Origin: Prochilodus magdalenae
Lineage: Eukaryota; Chordata; Actinopteri; Characiformes; Prochilodontidae
DNA length: 64,000 nt
NCBI GenBank assembly: GCA_024036415.1
Contig: JAMWET010003098.1
Location: 925,001 to 989,000 of the forward strand
Direction of reading: 5' to 3'
The notes under the pieces are model-generated. The model did not search any database and had not been told where the DNA came from. It worked only from the letters and a program-made list of their open reading frames with translations. This document shows, piece by piece, positions 1 to 11,615 of the stretch (position 1 is its first letter; each line of letters starts with the position of its first letter). The translations under genes were made by a program, and so were the position numbers.

Positions 1-220
1 ACTACATTACATTTACAGCATTTAGCTGACGCTCTTATCCAGAGCGACTTACAGGGTTAATCATAGTACAGGTAGGCCAGTGTAGTGTTAGGAGTCTTGC
101 CCAATGACTCTTATTGGTGTAGAACAGCATTGTCACCCAGACCGGGATTCAAACCCCAGTTTCCTGCATGTGGTGGTGGTTCCCTGGCAGGTAGTGGTGT
201 TACCTGCTGAGCTACACCAA
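1..220 (-). mobile_element. tRNA-derived SINE with L2-type 3' tail (family A, copy 1)
   Basis: On the minus strand the head carries a pol III A box (TAGCTCAGCAG, plus positions 204-214) and a B box (GGTTTGAATCC, about 145-155). A unique body follows, then the tail GTCGCTCTGGATAAGAGCG near positions 30-52. The same head, body and tail recur at 34084 and 48883. The tail also recurs at the 3' end of the LINE at 23457, so this SINE probably used that LINE's machinery. It is a non-autonomous retroposon, not a tRNA gene. The window edge may cut its last few tail bases. Confidence 0.85.
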
Positions 221-224
221 TGTT

Positions 225-797
225 GGTTTAGGGTTTAGGTCAATGTTAAAGTCAAGGTTAGAGTTAATGTTAATTTTAGGTTTAAGATTAAGGTTGGGTT
301 TTTGGTCAGTCTTCTGGTCAGGGTCATAGTGGGTGTTTGGTTTAAGACTAGGGTTAAATTTTTGATCAGTGTTATGGTCAGGGTTAGAGTGAGTGTTAGG
401 TTTAGGACTAGAGTTGGTTTAGGGATTAGGTTAAGGTCAGGGTTAGAGTTAATGTTAGGTTTAAGATTAAGGTCAGGTTTTTGGTCAGTCTTCTGGTCAG
501 GGTCATAGTGGGTGTTTGGTTTAAGACTAGGGTTATATATTTGATCAGTGTTATGGTCAGGGTTAGAGTGAGTGTTAGGTTTAGGACTAGAGTTGGTTTA
601 GGGATTAGGTTAAGGTCAGGGTTAGAGTTAATGTTAGGTTTAAGATTAAGGTTAGGTTTTTGGTCAGTCTAATGGTCAGGGTTAGAGTGAGTGTTAGGTT
701 TAAGACTAGGGTTAAAGTTTTGATCAGTGTTATGGTCAGGGTTAGAGTGAGTGTTAGGTTTAAGACTAGGGTTAAATTTTTGATCAGTTTTATGGTC
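225..797. repeat. Telomere-like minisatellite, about 60-bp units, 179-bp higher-order period
   Basis: Units of about 60 bp are built from GGTTAGGGTTAG-like words and repeat from about 225 to 797. Three diverged units form a block of about 179 bp: the stretch starting near 304 recurs almost exactly near 483. The last units (from about 660) are of a single type, GGTCAGGGTTAGAGTGAGTG. The short ORFs here are repeat translations on both strands. Confidence 0.85.
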
Positions 798-2454
798 ACT
801 TGTAATGATAGCCCAGATGTCTAATATTTCTTACTTTGGACTTTGGAGTTACTAATTACTTCTCTCAATTTTTATATCTCAGCATTATATGTATTTATAT
901 ATACCAACACAAACAGTATCTGGGCACCTGGCACTGGGGGGCCTGCCTTACCGTACCCTCTGCCTACCCTTGCCTATTATAAAGATATGACACCATGTCA
1001 GCACCCTTTACTTCCATGCAATCACACACTCACACGCCCACTGCATCCAGTGAAGGTAATTGCAGCAGGATGCATTCCGCCTCCTGTAAATAAACAACGC
1101 TTAGCATCAGGGGCTCTGTTTATTTGGGCTCTTGTTAGCTGGAGATGGGCTCCAGGGGAAATGTGACAGCCATTTGTCAGAGCGAGACTGTGTATTAAGG
1201 GGAGAATTAATGGGCACACGGAAGGGGCTTTGCGCTCACCATTCATGATGTAACTTCCTATCAATTAGTTGACTTTCTGACCTGAAGCAGGCTGTGTATC
1301 TTAGTCAGAATACTTCAGATTACACATTAAAAACAGTCTTAGTGTTTTCCACTCATCAGTGTTTATCCCCTTGTTGTGATGTCAGCACTCATCAGCACAG
1401 TCCAGTCTTTGTTTAGACTAAGCCTGCTCCTCATACTAAGGAAGACACTTTGATAACCATGAGACTGAGTGCTGCAAAATGCTGTTTTATGTAAACTAAA
1501 GTTTTGCTGGGAAAAAAGGGCAATGAAAATCGAACTCTCAGAAAATCACAAAAAACATTTGACAGACAACCTGTTGGAGCTTGTTTTCAGACGTAGGGTG
1601 TACATACCTGTCAGCGTCCTAACTTTATGCCTTGATTTGACTAATTTGTGTGTAGTAATATATTATATTCATGTGGAAATGATGCTCTGATTTGAAACGA
1701 GTGAATTCAATGCCTTACATTTTTTGTGTACTATGTGAGGAATGATTTATGTGCGGTTTGTTGCCCTTCATTGCATTTTTACCTATTCACTCACTCATTT
1801 ACACTCAGACACATCTGTGTGTGGGCTGAAGATCCAGTTCTATATGAGGCATGTTCGACTAGCTCCCCTCAGTCTCCTAATAAATCAAATCCATGCGCTT
1901 AACGTTCAGTTCTTTCGCAGGAGTCATCGGTGAGCTAGTCCATGCGTGAGTGCATGAGTGTGTGCGCTGATTCATTCATGTTTTCCAGTCGGTTTGTTTC
2001 CCAGGGGCCAGGTGCTGCCCCTGACTCCCTCTGTGTGAATGGGGAATGTGCTGTTGTGTTATGATGGAGAACAGGCCTACTGCATGACTCACACACTCAC
2101 TCCCTCCCTCCCTTTCTCTCATGCACACACTTTTTCATACAATGTCGGGACATGAGGTCATACGTATGGCCCATATATATGTTGATTAATTTCCAGTCAA
2201 CACAGCCATTAAGCACAAATGAATGGTTTTTCAGGAGACATTTCTGAGAAGATTATATACTGGATAACCTGAAATCATGCGCAGGTGTTTTTGTCCAGCC
2301 TTTCACTGTAAGAAGAAAATGAATGCTATGGGTCTGAACAGAGGTGTAGAAGCTGTTGCCAGGCAAAGGAAAGAAGGTGCTGATGCCTTCAGAATACCCC
2401 AGACCTCTACATCACTGAATGTGCTTGGACTAACCTTACACTCATCGTCAAAAA
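798..2454. other. No gene seen; unique noncoding DNA
   Basis: The ORFs of 60-107 codons show no recognisable domain and overlap on both strands. The stretch at 1040-1260 resembles a conserved noncoding element and is listed separately. The stretch at 2275-2450 reads like part of a dispersed repeat, but I cannot assign it. Confidence 0.5.
1040..1262. promoter_or_regulatory. Candidate conserved noncoding element
   Basis: This patch is complex and free of repeats. It holds a forkhead-like GTAAATAAACAA word, TAAT-type words (GAATTAATGGG, ATCAATTAG) and an imperfect palindrome TGACAGCCATTTGTCA near 1164 that resembles paired TGACA sites. The call rests on composition only; conservation cannot be judged here. 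Confidence 0.22.
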
Positions 2455-3069
2455 AATAGTTGCACAATAGGTACCCAAAAATAAAGTAACTGAAAGGAAT
2501 GAATGTTGTAGATTGGTTTGACATCATGAGACATGAAGGAGGTAAGGATGGGCCTTATCACTGTATCTGACTGACCCACCAGCCATGGTTGTGGACATCC
2601 ATCGAGCAGAGATGCCCGTATCACTATGTCAACGTTACCAAAGACCGCAATGGTGTTGTGCCAGAATGTCATGGAGTGACTCTGAATGGCAGCAGGTCAT
2701 CTTCAGTGACGAGTCCTGCTTTTGTCTTGGTGGAGACACTTGGAGGCATTATGGTCAGCGCTAAGATAAGCGGTTTGTTATCACACATGACATATACATA
2801 AAGCCTGGTGTCACTTCATCCCAGCCCTACTGCAAAATCTACAGGAGCTGTGTGTGAATATTCAAGCTGCATGGGATGGATTATCACAGGACATCAACAG
2901 GAATCTCTACAACTTCATGCGTTTTAGCAAACATGGCTGCTTGACCCGGTACTGAGAGACACTACTTCAGTATGTGTAGCGCAATAAGACAAATTTCATC
3001 ATGTATTGTTGCTTAATCTTCGTTCAGAATAGCATTGCAAACTGACACTTTCTTCTGGGTGCAACTATT
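2455..3069 (+). mobile_element. Tc1/mariner-like transposon remnant, internally deleted
   Basis: The ends are inverted copies of AATAGTTGCAC (2455-2465, and its complement at about 3059-3069). At 615 bp it is about half a normal Tc1-like element. Parts of a transposase remain inside (separate entry). A related right end, CTTCTGGGTGCAACT, occurs near 6730. Confidence 0.7.
2660..2960 (+). pseudogene. Tc1-like transposase fragment (DDE nuclease), broken
   Basis: From 2672 the frame reads WSDSEWQQVIFSDESCFCLG and then DTWRHYGQR before a stop. The motif FSDES contains the second catalytic aspartate of Tc1-type DDE transposases. Further along, IQAAWDGLSQDINRN resembles the C-terminal region of the family. 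The N-terminal DNA-binding domain and much of the core are missing, and stops and frameshifts interrupt the rest. It cannot encode an active enzyme. Confidence 0.7.
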
Positions 3070-3085
3070 CTCACCTTTGATGATG

Positions 3086-3345
3086 GGTGTATAATGGTGG
3101 AACATTCTCAGCCCTTGATCGGACACAGCAGTTGATCTTTAAGTTTTTAAACTGTGTGTCCACTTACCCTCCACTCTTATACATATTCCTTGTTGCTCCA
3201 CCTGCTCAGAGAAGGTTTTGTGTTGGTTCTGACCATGAAAAAGGTAAAGAGGGGGTAACAAATTAGTGAATCAAGTGGACTACAGTTTGTACGTGCTGAA
3301 CCACAATGTGCAACTATACAGTCAGTGGACCTTATAATATGGACA
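3086..3345. repeat. Decayed copy of palindromic MITE family P
   Basis: It retains scattered blocks shared with the better copies at 8218 and 39118: a left arm with an ATTCTCAGC word, a CGGACACAGCAG word, a right arm ending in TTCTGACC, and a downstream segment with GTGGACTACAGTTTGTA. It is the most diverged of the three copies, and its limits are approximate. Confidence 0.45.
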
Positions 3346-3360
3346 ATGAGTGTAAATACC

Positions 3361-3445
3361 TTGACTTGACCTAGACTTGGTATTCATGACGTGTGGCTGG
3401 GCTTAGACTTGACATAGATGACTCATAAAGACTTGATTTGAATTC
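3361..3445. repeat. Short degenerate ACTTGA-type tandem repeat
   Basis: Several imperfect copies of ACTTGACTTG / AGACTTGACAT follow one another. The array is short and diverged. Confidence 0.5.
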
Positions 3446-3499
3446 AGTATTTGCATTTTTAGGTTTTGAGATGTTAGGGATGTTTTAAGGATTCGGGGT

Positions 3500-4060
3500 G
3501 ATTTCTGTTGCAATGCGCGCACCTGGCAACCTATCAGGAGGCGCAAGACCCGCACAGATTAACGTACGAATGGATGAAAGTAGTAACAAGAACAGCGATA
3601 TGGAGCGTCTGTAGACCACATATCGGTGACACGACCTTCACACCATCCAGCCCCATCCGTCTCTACAAAGGAGGGTACGTGGCTGTGTCTTTTAAGTCAA
3701 CTTTTTGGCTGGTCGAACATTAGCAGTTAAGCTAACTGGAAATTTGAGATATGCTAGCTTTGGCTTCGACTCGACTGTGAGTTTATTGAGAAGACAATAT
3801 TCAGAAACGGGGCCAAAACATCTCCACCTAAAACTCTATATTGATCCATTCATTGAGTTAGCATTTCTGCTGTGTGACGGGCAAAGGGAAACGCACTACG
3901 GTCGTCGTTTTAACCCTGCAGAGCTGCTGCTGCTGTTTAACCAGATAGGCGAATCCGGTACGTTTCATCTTCCGGTAAAGTAACGTCTGTTTAGTACAAA
4001 CGACCCACAACGCACTGTGGTTCCCGTCCAGCTGATGAGCTAAGATGCTCACTAAAAATT
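3500..4060. other. CpG-richer patch without a recognisable gene
   Basis: CG dinucleotides are visibly more frequent here than in the flanks, for example around 3515, 3560-3640, 3765 and 3880-3965. Three ORFs of 64-92 codons overlap on both strands, without domains or a splice-flanked structure. It could be a small CpG island or a young transposon not yet eroded by methylation. Confidence 0.3.
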
Positions 4061-5419
4061 AGATTTCAGAGCTGATGGTGGGGGATTGTACTAGGGAATC
4101 TTCCTGATGGTAGATTGGCTTTCACGTCAGCTGTGTTAGGAACTACCTGGACGTCCAGTGATGATGTTTTAGGAATGTTTCAGACATCCCCTCTTGGGCT
4201 GGACTTGCTAGGACTGTCTGACCTGACATTGAGAGCAAATTAAATCCCTCCCCAGACTCATAGGCCTCTACAACCTTCTTTCTAAATGGCAGGTCTGACC
4301 ATGGTAATGCCCTCACTTCAACAGTAGCAAACTGAACCAAATGTACAAAGTTTAAATAAGACAGGCTCCTACAGAACCCTTTTCTCAGTTTTCTCCTGGA
4401 GCTGACCAGCTAAGACATTTTGGTATCTGATGTTTGCTTCTTTAAGTTTACATGGACGCCATAAAGTCAGATTAACAAGTGAGTTAACAAGTATGTGAAA
4501 TATATATCCAAGTAAATGACCATCATACCAAGTCCTAAACCATCACAACTTTAAATATGAAGACTTATATATATGGTTTCTAACACCTTACAGTTTTATA
4601 CAAGTATTTGGTGCCTCTAGGCTGCATGTTTTCATAGTTTTCTATGTGACAATTAAGTTAATGTATCCTATTTGATGTTAAATATGTTAAAAGTAACATA
4701 TTGGGGGGAACAACAAACATATAATGGAGTCAGTGCAAAAATGAAAGCACATTTTATATAGTAGCATCAGCATAGATTAACACACGACAGCCATTATTCT
4801 GCAGTGAAAAGGGGAGGTCACCACTAACCACAGGCTTCACGTCATCCCCATCACAAACAATACGCACTGACTAAAACCCACTCCCCAACACTAAATACCA
4901 GACTACACATACCTTCAGTGTATAGACAAAAACATTTAGACAGCATCTAGTAACCTTTAGAGGACGTGTGCTTCCCGTGATCCACCTGCCTCATAAGCTT
5001 TTAGAGGCCTACACCAGGCAGTAGCAGATCTTTATTATTTTTTATGTTTATGTTTGTTCCCCCAATGTTAAACTTAGCAAATAAATAAAAAGTCTGTACT
5101 ACAGTTAGCAGAAAGCGCTTGTGCTAACTTATTAATGAACAAACTGTGTTATAAGACAGCGGTGTTAAAATGCTTGTGTACGTGTGAATTTGAATGTGTG
5201 CATGAGTGCAGGCGTGTGAACGCTCTGAATGTATTGTGTTTGCATGTAAGGCAGAGGCAGCTGTTCTTTTCCCCCTTTTTCACTAACTTTGAAGTAGATG
5301 ACAAGCAAGAGGTCAAAAACAAGACCCGGCTGAGAACAGCTTGTTTGTTTTCCTGACGAAAGAGTGAGAGAGGAGCTATGAGGAAATTCCTTTAAAGAGG
5401 GAGTGAAGGGGCAGCAGAG

Positions 5420-5421
<2 letters not shown>
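4061..5421. other. No gene seen
   Basis: This is AT-rich noncoding DNA. An inverted pair of about 25 bp (4692-4720 against 5045-5069, core GGGGGAACAA) may mark a MITE of roughly 380 bp. Nothing else is recognised. Confidence 0.4.

Positions 5422-5476
<55 letters not shown>
5422..5476. repeat. (GT)n microsatellite
   Basis: About 27 uninterrupted GT units, followed by a short GA run. Confidence 0.95.
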
Positions 5477-5478
<2 letters not shown>

Positions 5479-5948
5479 AGAAAGGTGGGAGCAGTTCTGG
5501 GACTGAAAGAGGAACTGTGTTTAGGGAAATTCCCTGAATGATCCACTATTGGCATAGTGGAGGGGAAGCCTCTGTACCCAGGTGGTGCCTGACCCTCTGG
5601 AGGTACCGAGGGAGGCTCTGCACTTGGAGGAGGGGGAAGGAATGTGCTTTGGAGAAAGGAGTAAGATCAGGTTAGCCTGGGTTTGTGTAGGGAGCAATAT
5701 TTTACTGAGGGGTCTCGCTGGAAATGATCAGTGACATCTTTAGTGTGTTAATGTCTCTTATGCTTTTGTTGTCAGAATTTAGGAGTTTTTTAAGCCATGC
5801 ATTCAGTCCTTACGTCCTTACGTCCAGTTCACTTCAGAGATTTCTTTGCTCAAATACACAGATTAGAAGAGTGGGTGATATGGCAAAAACGTAGGATTGA
5901 AATTGCCCTTTTTTAGGGAACGTTGGCTCAACATTGATTGCATGCCAT

Positions 5949-6486
5949 ATACAGGGCTTGGACAATGAAACTGAAACACCTGTCATTTTAGTGTGGGAGG
6001 TCTCATGGCTAAATTGGACCAGCCTGGCGGCCAATCTTCATTAATTGCACATTGCACCAGTGAGAGCAGAGTGTGAAGGTTCAGTTAGCAGGTAAGAGCA
6101 CAGTTCTGCTCAAAATACTGCAATGCACACAACATTATGGGTGACATACCAGAGTTCAAAAGAGGACAAACTGTTGGTGCACGTCTTGCTGGCGCATCTG
6201 TGACCAAGACAGCAAGTCTTTGTGATGTATCAAGAGCCACGGTATCCAGGGTAATGTCAGCATACCACCAAGAAGGACGAACCTCCACCAGCATCACGTA
6301 GTGACCTGGCCACTATCCTGCAAGAAGAATGGCTTAAAATCCCTCTGACCACTGTGCAGGACGCAGTATATGTCATTCCCAAGACGAACTGACGCTGTAT
6401 TGGCCGTAAAAGGAGGCCCTACACCATACTAATAAATGATTGTGGTCTAAAACCAGGTGTTTCAGTTTCATTGTCCAACCCCTGTA
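5949..6486 (+). mobile_element. Tc1-like deletion derivative (family T, copy 1)
   Basis: The left end reads TACAGGGCTTGGACAATGAA at about 5950 and the right end is its near-complement, finishing at 6486 with CCAACCCCTGTA. TA bases flank it, as expected of Tc1 elements. The middle holds the start of a transposase and a short piece of a later region (RRPYTILIND) with the DDE core deleted. A second copy lies at 47032-47584. Confidence 0.85.
6137..6301 (+). pseudogene. Tc1-like transposase N-terminus, truncated (54 codons)
   Basis: The frame starts MGDIPEFKRGQTVGARLAG and continues through CDVSRATVSRVMSAY, a paired-like helix-turn-helix of Tc1 transposases that binds the inverted repeats. It shifts frame near GRTS and ends at a TAG. 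No catalytic domain follows, so this is a relic. Confidence 0.75.
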
Positions 6487-7439
6487 CATCTGGGGGCAGA
6501 TGTTATATGATGTCATGACGGATATTCTGACAGTAATATAACAGTGCCCAGTAGTTGGTGTGATAGATTCTATAATGCTTGATAATGCTTGACTACTCCA
6601 GTTAGCTGTTATGACAAGTGTTGGCGTCTTGGCCCCACTCCAGATTGAGAGACACAAATATTGGCCACATCCGTCTAAGCATCATTTATTATTGACCACT
6701 GTTTCCCAATAGCAGAGCAGTCTGAGAGTTCCTTCTGGGTGCAACTGTTCTTTTGATGAGTATATTAAGTATATTAATTGAGTATATTAATAAATACTAC
6801 TTGTACATAGTAAAAAAAAACAAACATAGGTTTTACTGAGCTTCTAGCAATATAATTAACTAGTAAATGCCATTCTGTCCAACTGGGTATGTTTTACTTG
6901 TTAATGGTGGTAATAGTAACATGACACACGACATGATCTGTTATAACAACAGTGTCTTTGAGATATTGTGTGCATATCTGTGTTATGTCATTGTTCTTCC
7001 CAGTATGTTCAACACAGCACATATGCACATATATATGTACTGAAGTGTGTAGAAGTGTGTCCTCGGTAGAGGCAGTGTTAACTTGTTTTCACTTAGAAAA
7101 TCAACAAAAAGTGTCAGAATGCCCAAACATGCGCTGAGAAACAAACACAGATCTGCTTTCTTGCACACTTTGTGGGATTCTCTCAGAGTCAGGTGTGTAT
7201 GTGTGTATAAGTGTGAAGTGTGTATGAGTGTGAAGTGTGTGTGTGTTGTTGGAGTTTGTGTGTAGAAAGTGAAGTGGACACAGTGTGCCTCCTCCAGAGA
7301 GATTCCACACATTCCTACACTTCCCACTGTGTTGCTACAAATACCTACACACACTCTTGTTTCTGTGAATTGTGGGGGCATTAAGTAGACTTTTACACAC
7401 ATCCTGGAGACTTACTGAAACCTTGACCAGAAGTAATAC
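6487..7439. other. No gene seen; fragment of a Tc1-like end and GT-rich DNA
   Basis: Near 6727-6745 is a CTTCTGGGTGCAACT end like that of the element at 2455. The 139-codon minus ORF at 6983-7402 is largely a translation of GTGTGAAGT-type repeats (7190-7265). Positions 7065-7108 are duplicated at 8908-8949. Confidence 0.45.
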
Positions 7440-7440
7440 T

Positions 7441-7510
7441 ACCCTAACCCTAACCCTTACACTTACCCATAACCTTACACTTACTTTACCTCTCACCCTA
7501 ACCTTAACCT
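7441..7510. repeat. Interstitial telomere-like CCCTAA-type short repeat
   Basis: Two perfect ACCCTA words followed by degenerate CTTACC/CTTAACC variants. It is far too short and degenerate to be a telomere. Confidence 0.6.
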
Positions 7511-8217
7511 TTCTCTGTCCTTGAAATCCACAAGCTCAACCCCCCAGGGGTTGTGTGTTTTTGGGTAAGGCATATGTTTTCTGCTCCCTGTGATTAGTTT
7601 GTTGTCTTGTATCACATGCAGCAGCAAAATACACATTTGCTTCTCTCTCTTTCTTTTTCTATCTGCTGTTCACCTGTTAATTTACCCATTGGAAGCTTGA
7701 AATGGAGGATCAGTCACTCTCTCTTTTTTTTTTAAGTGTGTGCATCTGTTTCCTGTTTCTGTCATCTCTCTCATCCCTCTCATCCTGCCGTCCTTACCAG
7801 CAGGAAATACAAAACTTTACTCCCCCCACCCCCCCTACCACACACATGTGAATTGGAGAATTCTTTTTCTCTCTTTAATACTAGAGGAAAGTGTATTGCT
7901 TGAATGTAGTTCTTGTGTGACTCAGAGAACCAGAAGGGGTCTTGTTATGCCGTACTGTTCTTTTCCTTCCTGGTTGGATGTTATTTAGCTTTTTGTGCAA
8001 GCCAACACTCTGGGAAGATATTCAGTGTCCAGTTTGCATTCATACTTGCTACATTTAGGCTCCAAGTGATGGATATATGCTCTGATGGATACATGTGCAC
8101 TGATACACCTATCTACACTCAGCTCCGCATTTTATCAGCTCCACGTCCCATACAGTTGTAGACTGTAGTCCATCTGTTTTTCTTTGTACTTTTTTATTCC
8201 ACTCTTACCTTGGTCTT
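7511..8217. other. No gene seen
   Basis: Two 82-codon plus-strand ORFs overlap each other in different frames. Neither shows a domain, flanking splice sites or a promoter. Confidence 0.45.
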
Positions 8218-8590
8218 TAAAGGTCAGGACCCCCACAAAGCAGGTATTATTTGGGTGATAGATCATTCTCAGCATTGCAGTGTGGTAGTGGTGTGTTACT
8301 GTTAGCAGTGCTCATTTGTTTGTACTGGTCACCCTATAGTTTTTCATCCATGGACAGAGAACACTGAGGAGTTTAAAACCCCCAGCAGCACTGCTGTGTC
8401 TGTGAGTGCTTAGAATTATCCACCTCTCCAATAATGACTGCTCTGTGGTGGTCTTCTAGGGGTTCTGACTTTTGATGATAAAGGTGGGATAACTAAGCAT
8501 GTAGGGAAGCAGATGAACTAGAGGCTGTAACTTTATATCTATAAAGCGCAACAATAAATATGGCAGATAAAATGGTCAATGAGGGCAAAA
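8218..8590. mobile_element. Palindromic MITE family P, copy 2
   Basis: The left arm has AGGTCAGGACCCCCAC, CAGGTATTATTTGGGTG and GATCATTCTCAGCA. The right arm has their complements in reverse order (AGCAGCACTGCTGTG, ATTATCCACC, CTCTGTGGTGGTC, GGGGTTCTGAC). A less inverted segment with AGATGAACTAGAGGCTGTAA follows. There is no coding content. This is a fish-type palindromic MITE, moderately decayed. Confidence 0.75.
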
Positions 8591-8599
8591 GTAATACAA

Positions 8600-9471
8600 A
8601 GTGCTTAGTAAATTCATATACAGATATAAACAGATTTATTTTTAGATTTTCATTCCTGCTGTTTTATAAGTTTGAACAGTGCTGGGATATTATATTAAAT
8701 GTGCTGTTGAAGTGAGAATAAGGTTAACTTATCCTCTACAGAGAGCGCAATTAAATAAAGGCATTTTCTGCAGTTTATGTGTTTGCAGGGTTGAGCATAT
8801 TGCCAACAATAAAACATAATAGAAATGTGCCGGGGCTTTTACACAGGCCATATTTAAAAATTTCAGCATGTAAACAGTAACTGTGTAATGAATATGCAGT
8901 GTTCTTTGTGGAGGAAGTGTAACTTACTTTCACTTAGAAAATCAACAAAGCAGAATTGGATCAGGGTGTACATACACTTTTTAAATTCTATTAGGAACTA
9001 TGTTAGTGTGTGTGTGTTAGTGTGCGTGGGTGGGTGTGCTGGATGAGAGCTGACCGAGTGAGAGATGAAAGTGTGTGTGCATGCGTGAGTGTGCGCGAGT
9101 GTGTGTGCGTGTGTGTCAGCAGCTGTTTAGGGATCAGTCTGTGAGGCGGGCGGGCCACACATGGGTCTGATTAACACTATGTGACACAACCTACCACACA
9201 AACACACACACGCACTTCCATTACCCATAACCCTCTGCCCTCCAGCAGAGCTGGCAGCATGGCGGCAGCAGCAATTTGAATGGCTCGTCAGTCGTCAGGA
9301 GTCTGAGGAACTTTTCTCTCTTTTTCTTCATCCCTCTTTTTCTTTTTTCTTTTTGTTTCTCTGGTTAGTGTATGTCTCCTTCTCACTTCTCCAGCATCAC
9401 CACAACGTATGGAAACAATACTGATCACGCACAGACACAGAGGACAAAGCATATTTAGCATTCAATACGTT
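8600..9471. other. No gene seen
   Basis: Noncoding DNA with short GT-rich runs (9005-9120). It includes the second copy of a 42-bp duplicated segment at 8908-8949. Confidence 0.45.
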
Positions 9472-9502
<31 letters not shown>

Positions 9503-9770
9503 TATGGGGAAGGGGAGAAGAGTGCAGTGAAGAGAAATGGAGAGTGCAAAGAGAGAAGAGAAAAGAGGGGGAAAAGGAAAAAATAAGAAAGAGAATGTGA
9601 TGGATGGAGAGAATGCGAGAGACAGAGTTGGAGAATGAGAGACATAGAAGGAGGGATGCAGAAAAAGAGCAAGCATTTGTGCAAGAGAAAAAAAGGGAGA
9701 AAGAGAGAGAAATAAAGGGAGGGAAGAGGGAGAGAGAAATAAAGGGAGGAAAGAGGGAGAGAAGGAAGCT
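9472..9770. repeat. Purine (GA)-rich tract with a perfect (GA)n core
   Basis: Positions 9472-9499 are pure GA; the rest to about 9770 is almost all purine on the plus strand. The ORFs here give GERERE/SLSLSL-type translations and are artefacts. Confidence 0.9.
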
Positions 9771-9807
9771 ATACTCCTGGCCTTCAGTTTTCCAATTCAG
9801 CACACTT

Positions 9808-9914
<107 letters not shown>

Positions 9915-10006
9915 CTGTCTGTATGAGACATGTTTTTAACACATTGCGGGGAACAAAACCTGTATTATGAGTATGTGACCTTGTAGGGACCACAAGCTGG
10001 TCCCCA

Positions 10007-10010
<4 letters not shown>

Positions 10011-10072
<62 letters not shown>
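10011..10072. repeat. (TC)n microsatellite
   Basis: About 31 uninterrupted TC units, 100 bp after the GT array. Confidence 0.97.

Positions 10073-11615
<1,543 letters not shown>

Noticed and set aside
204..214. tRNA gene signals (A and B boxes) at 1-220, 34084 and 48883
   Set aside because: The boxes belong to SINE heads: the same body and LINE-type tail follow in each copy, and the head does not close into a clean acceptor stem.
225..797. A true telomere or chromosome end
   Set aside because: The units are diverged and 60 bp long, internal to the window, with a SINE on one side and unique DNA on the other.
6983..7402. 139-codon minus ORF
   Set aside because: Its middle is a GTGTGAAGT repeat translation, with no domain and no supporting signals.
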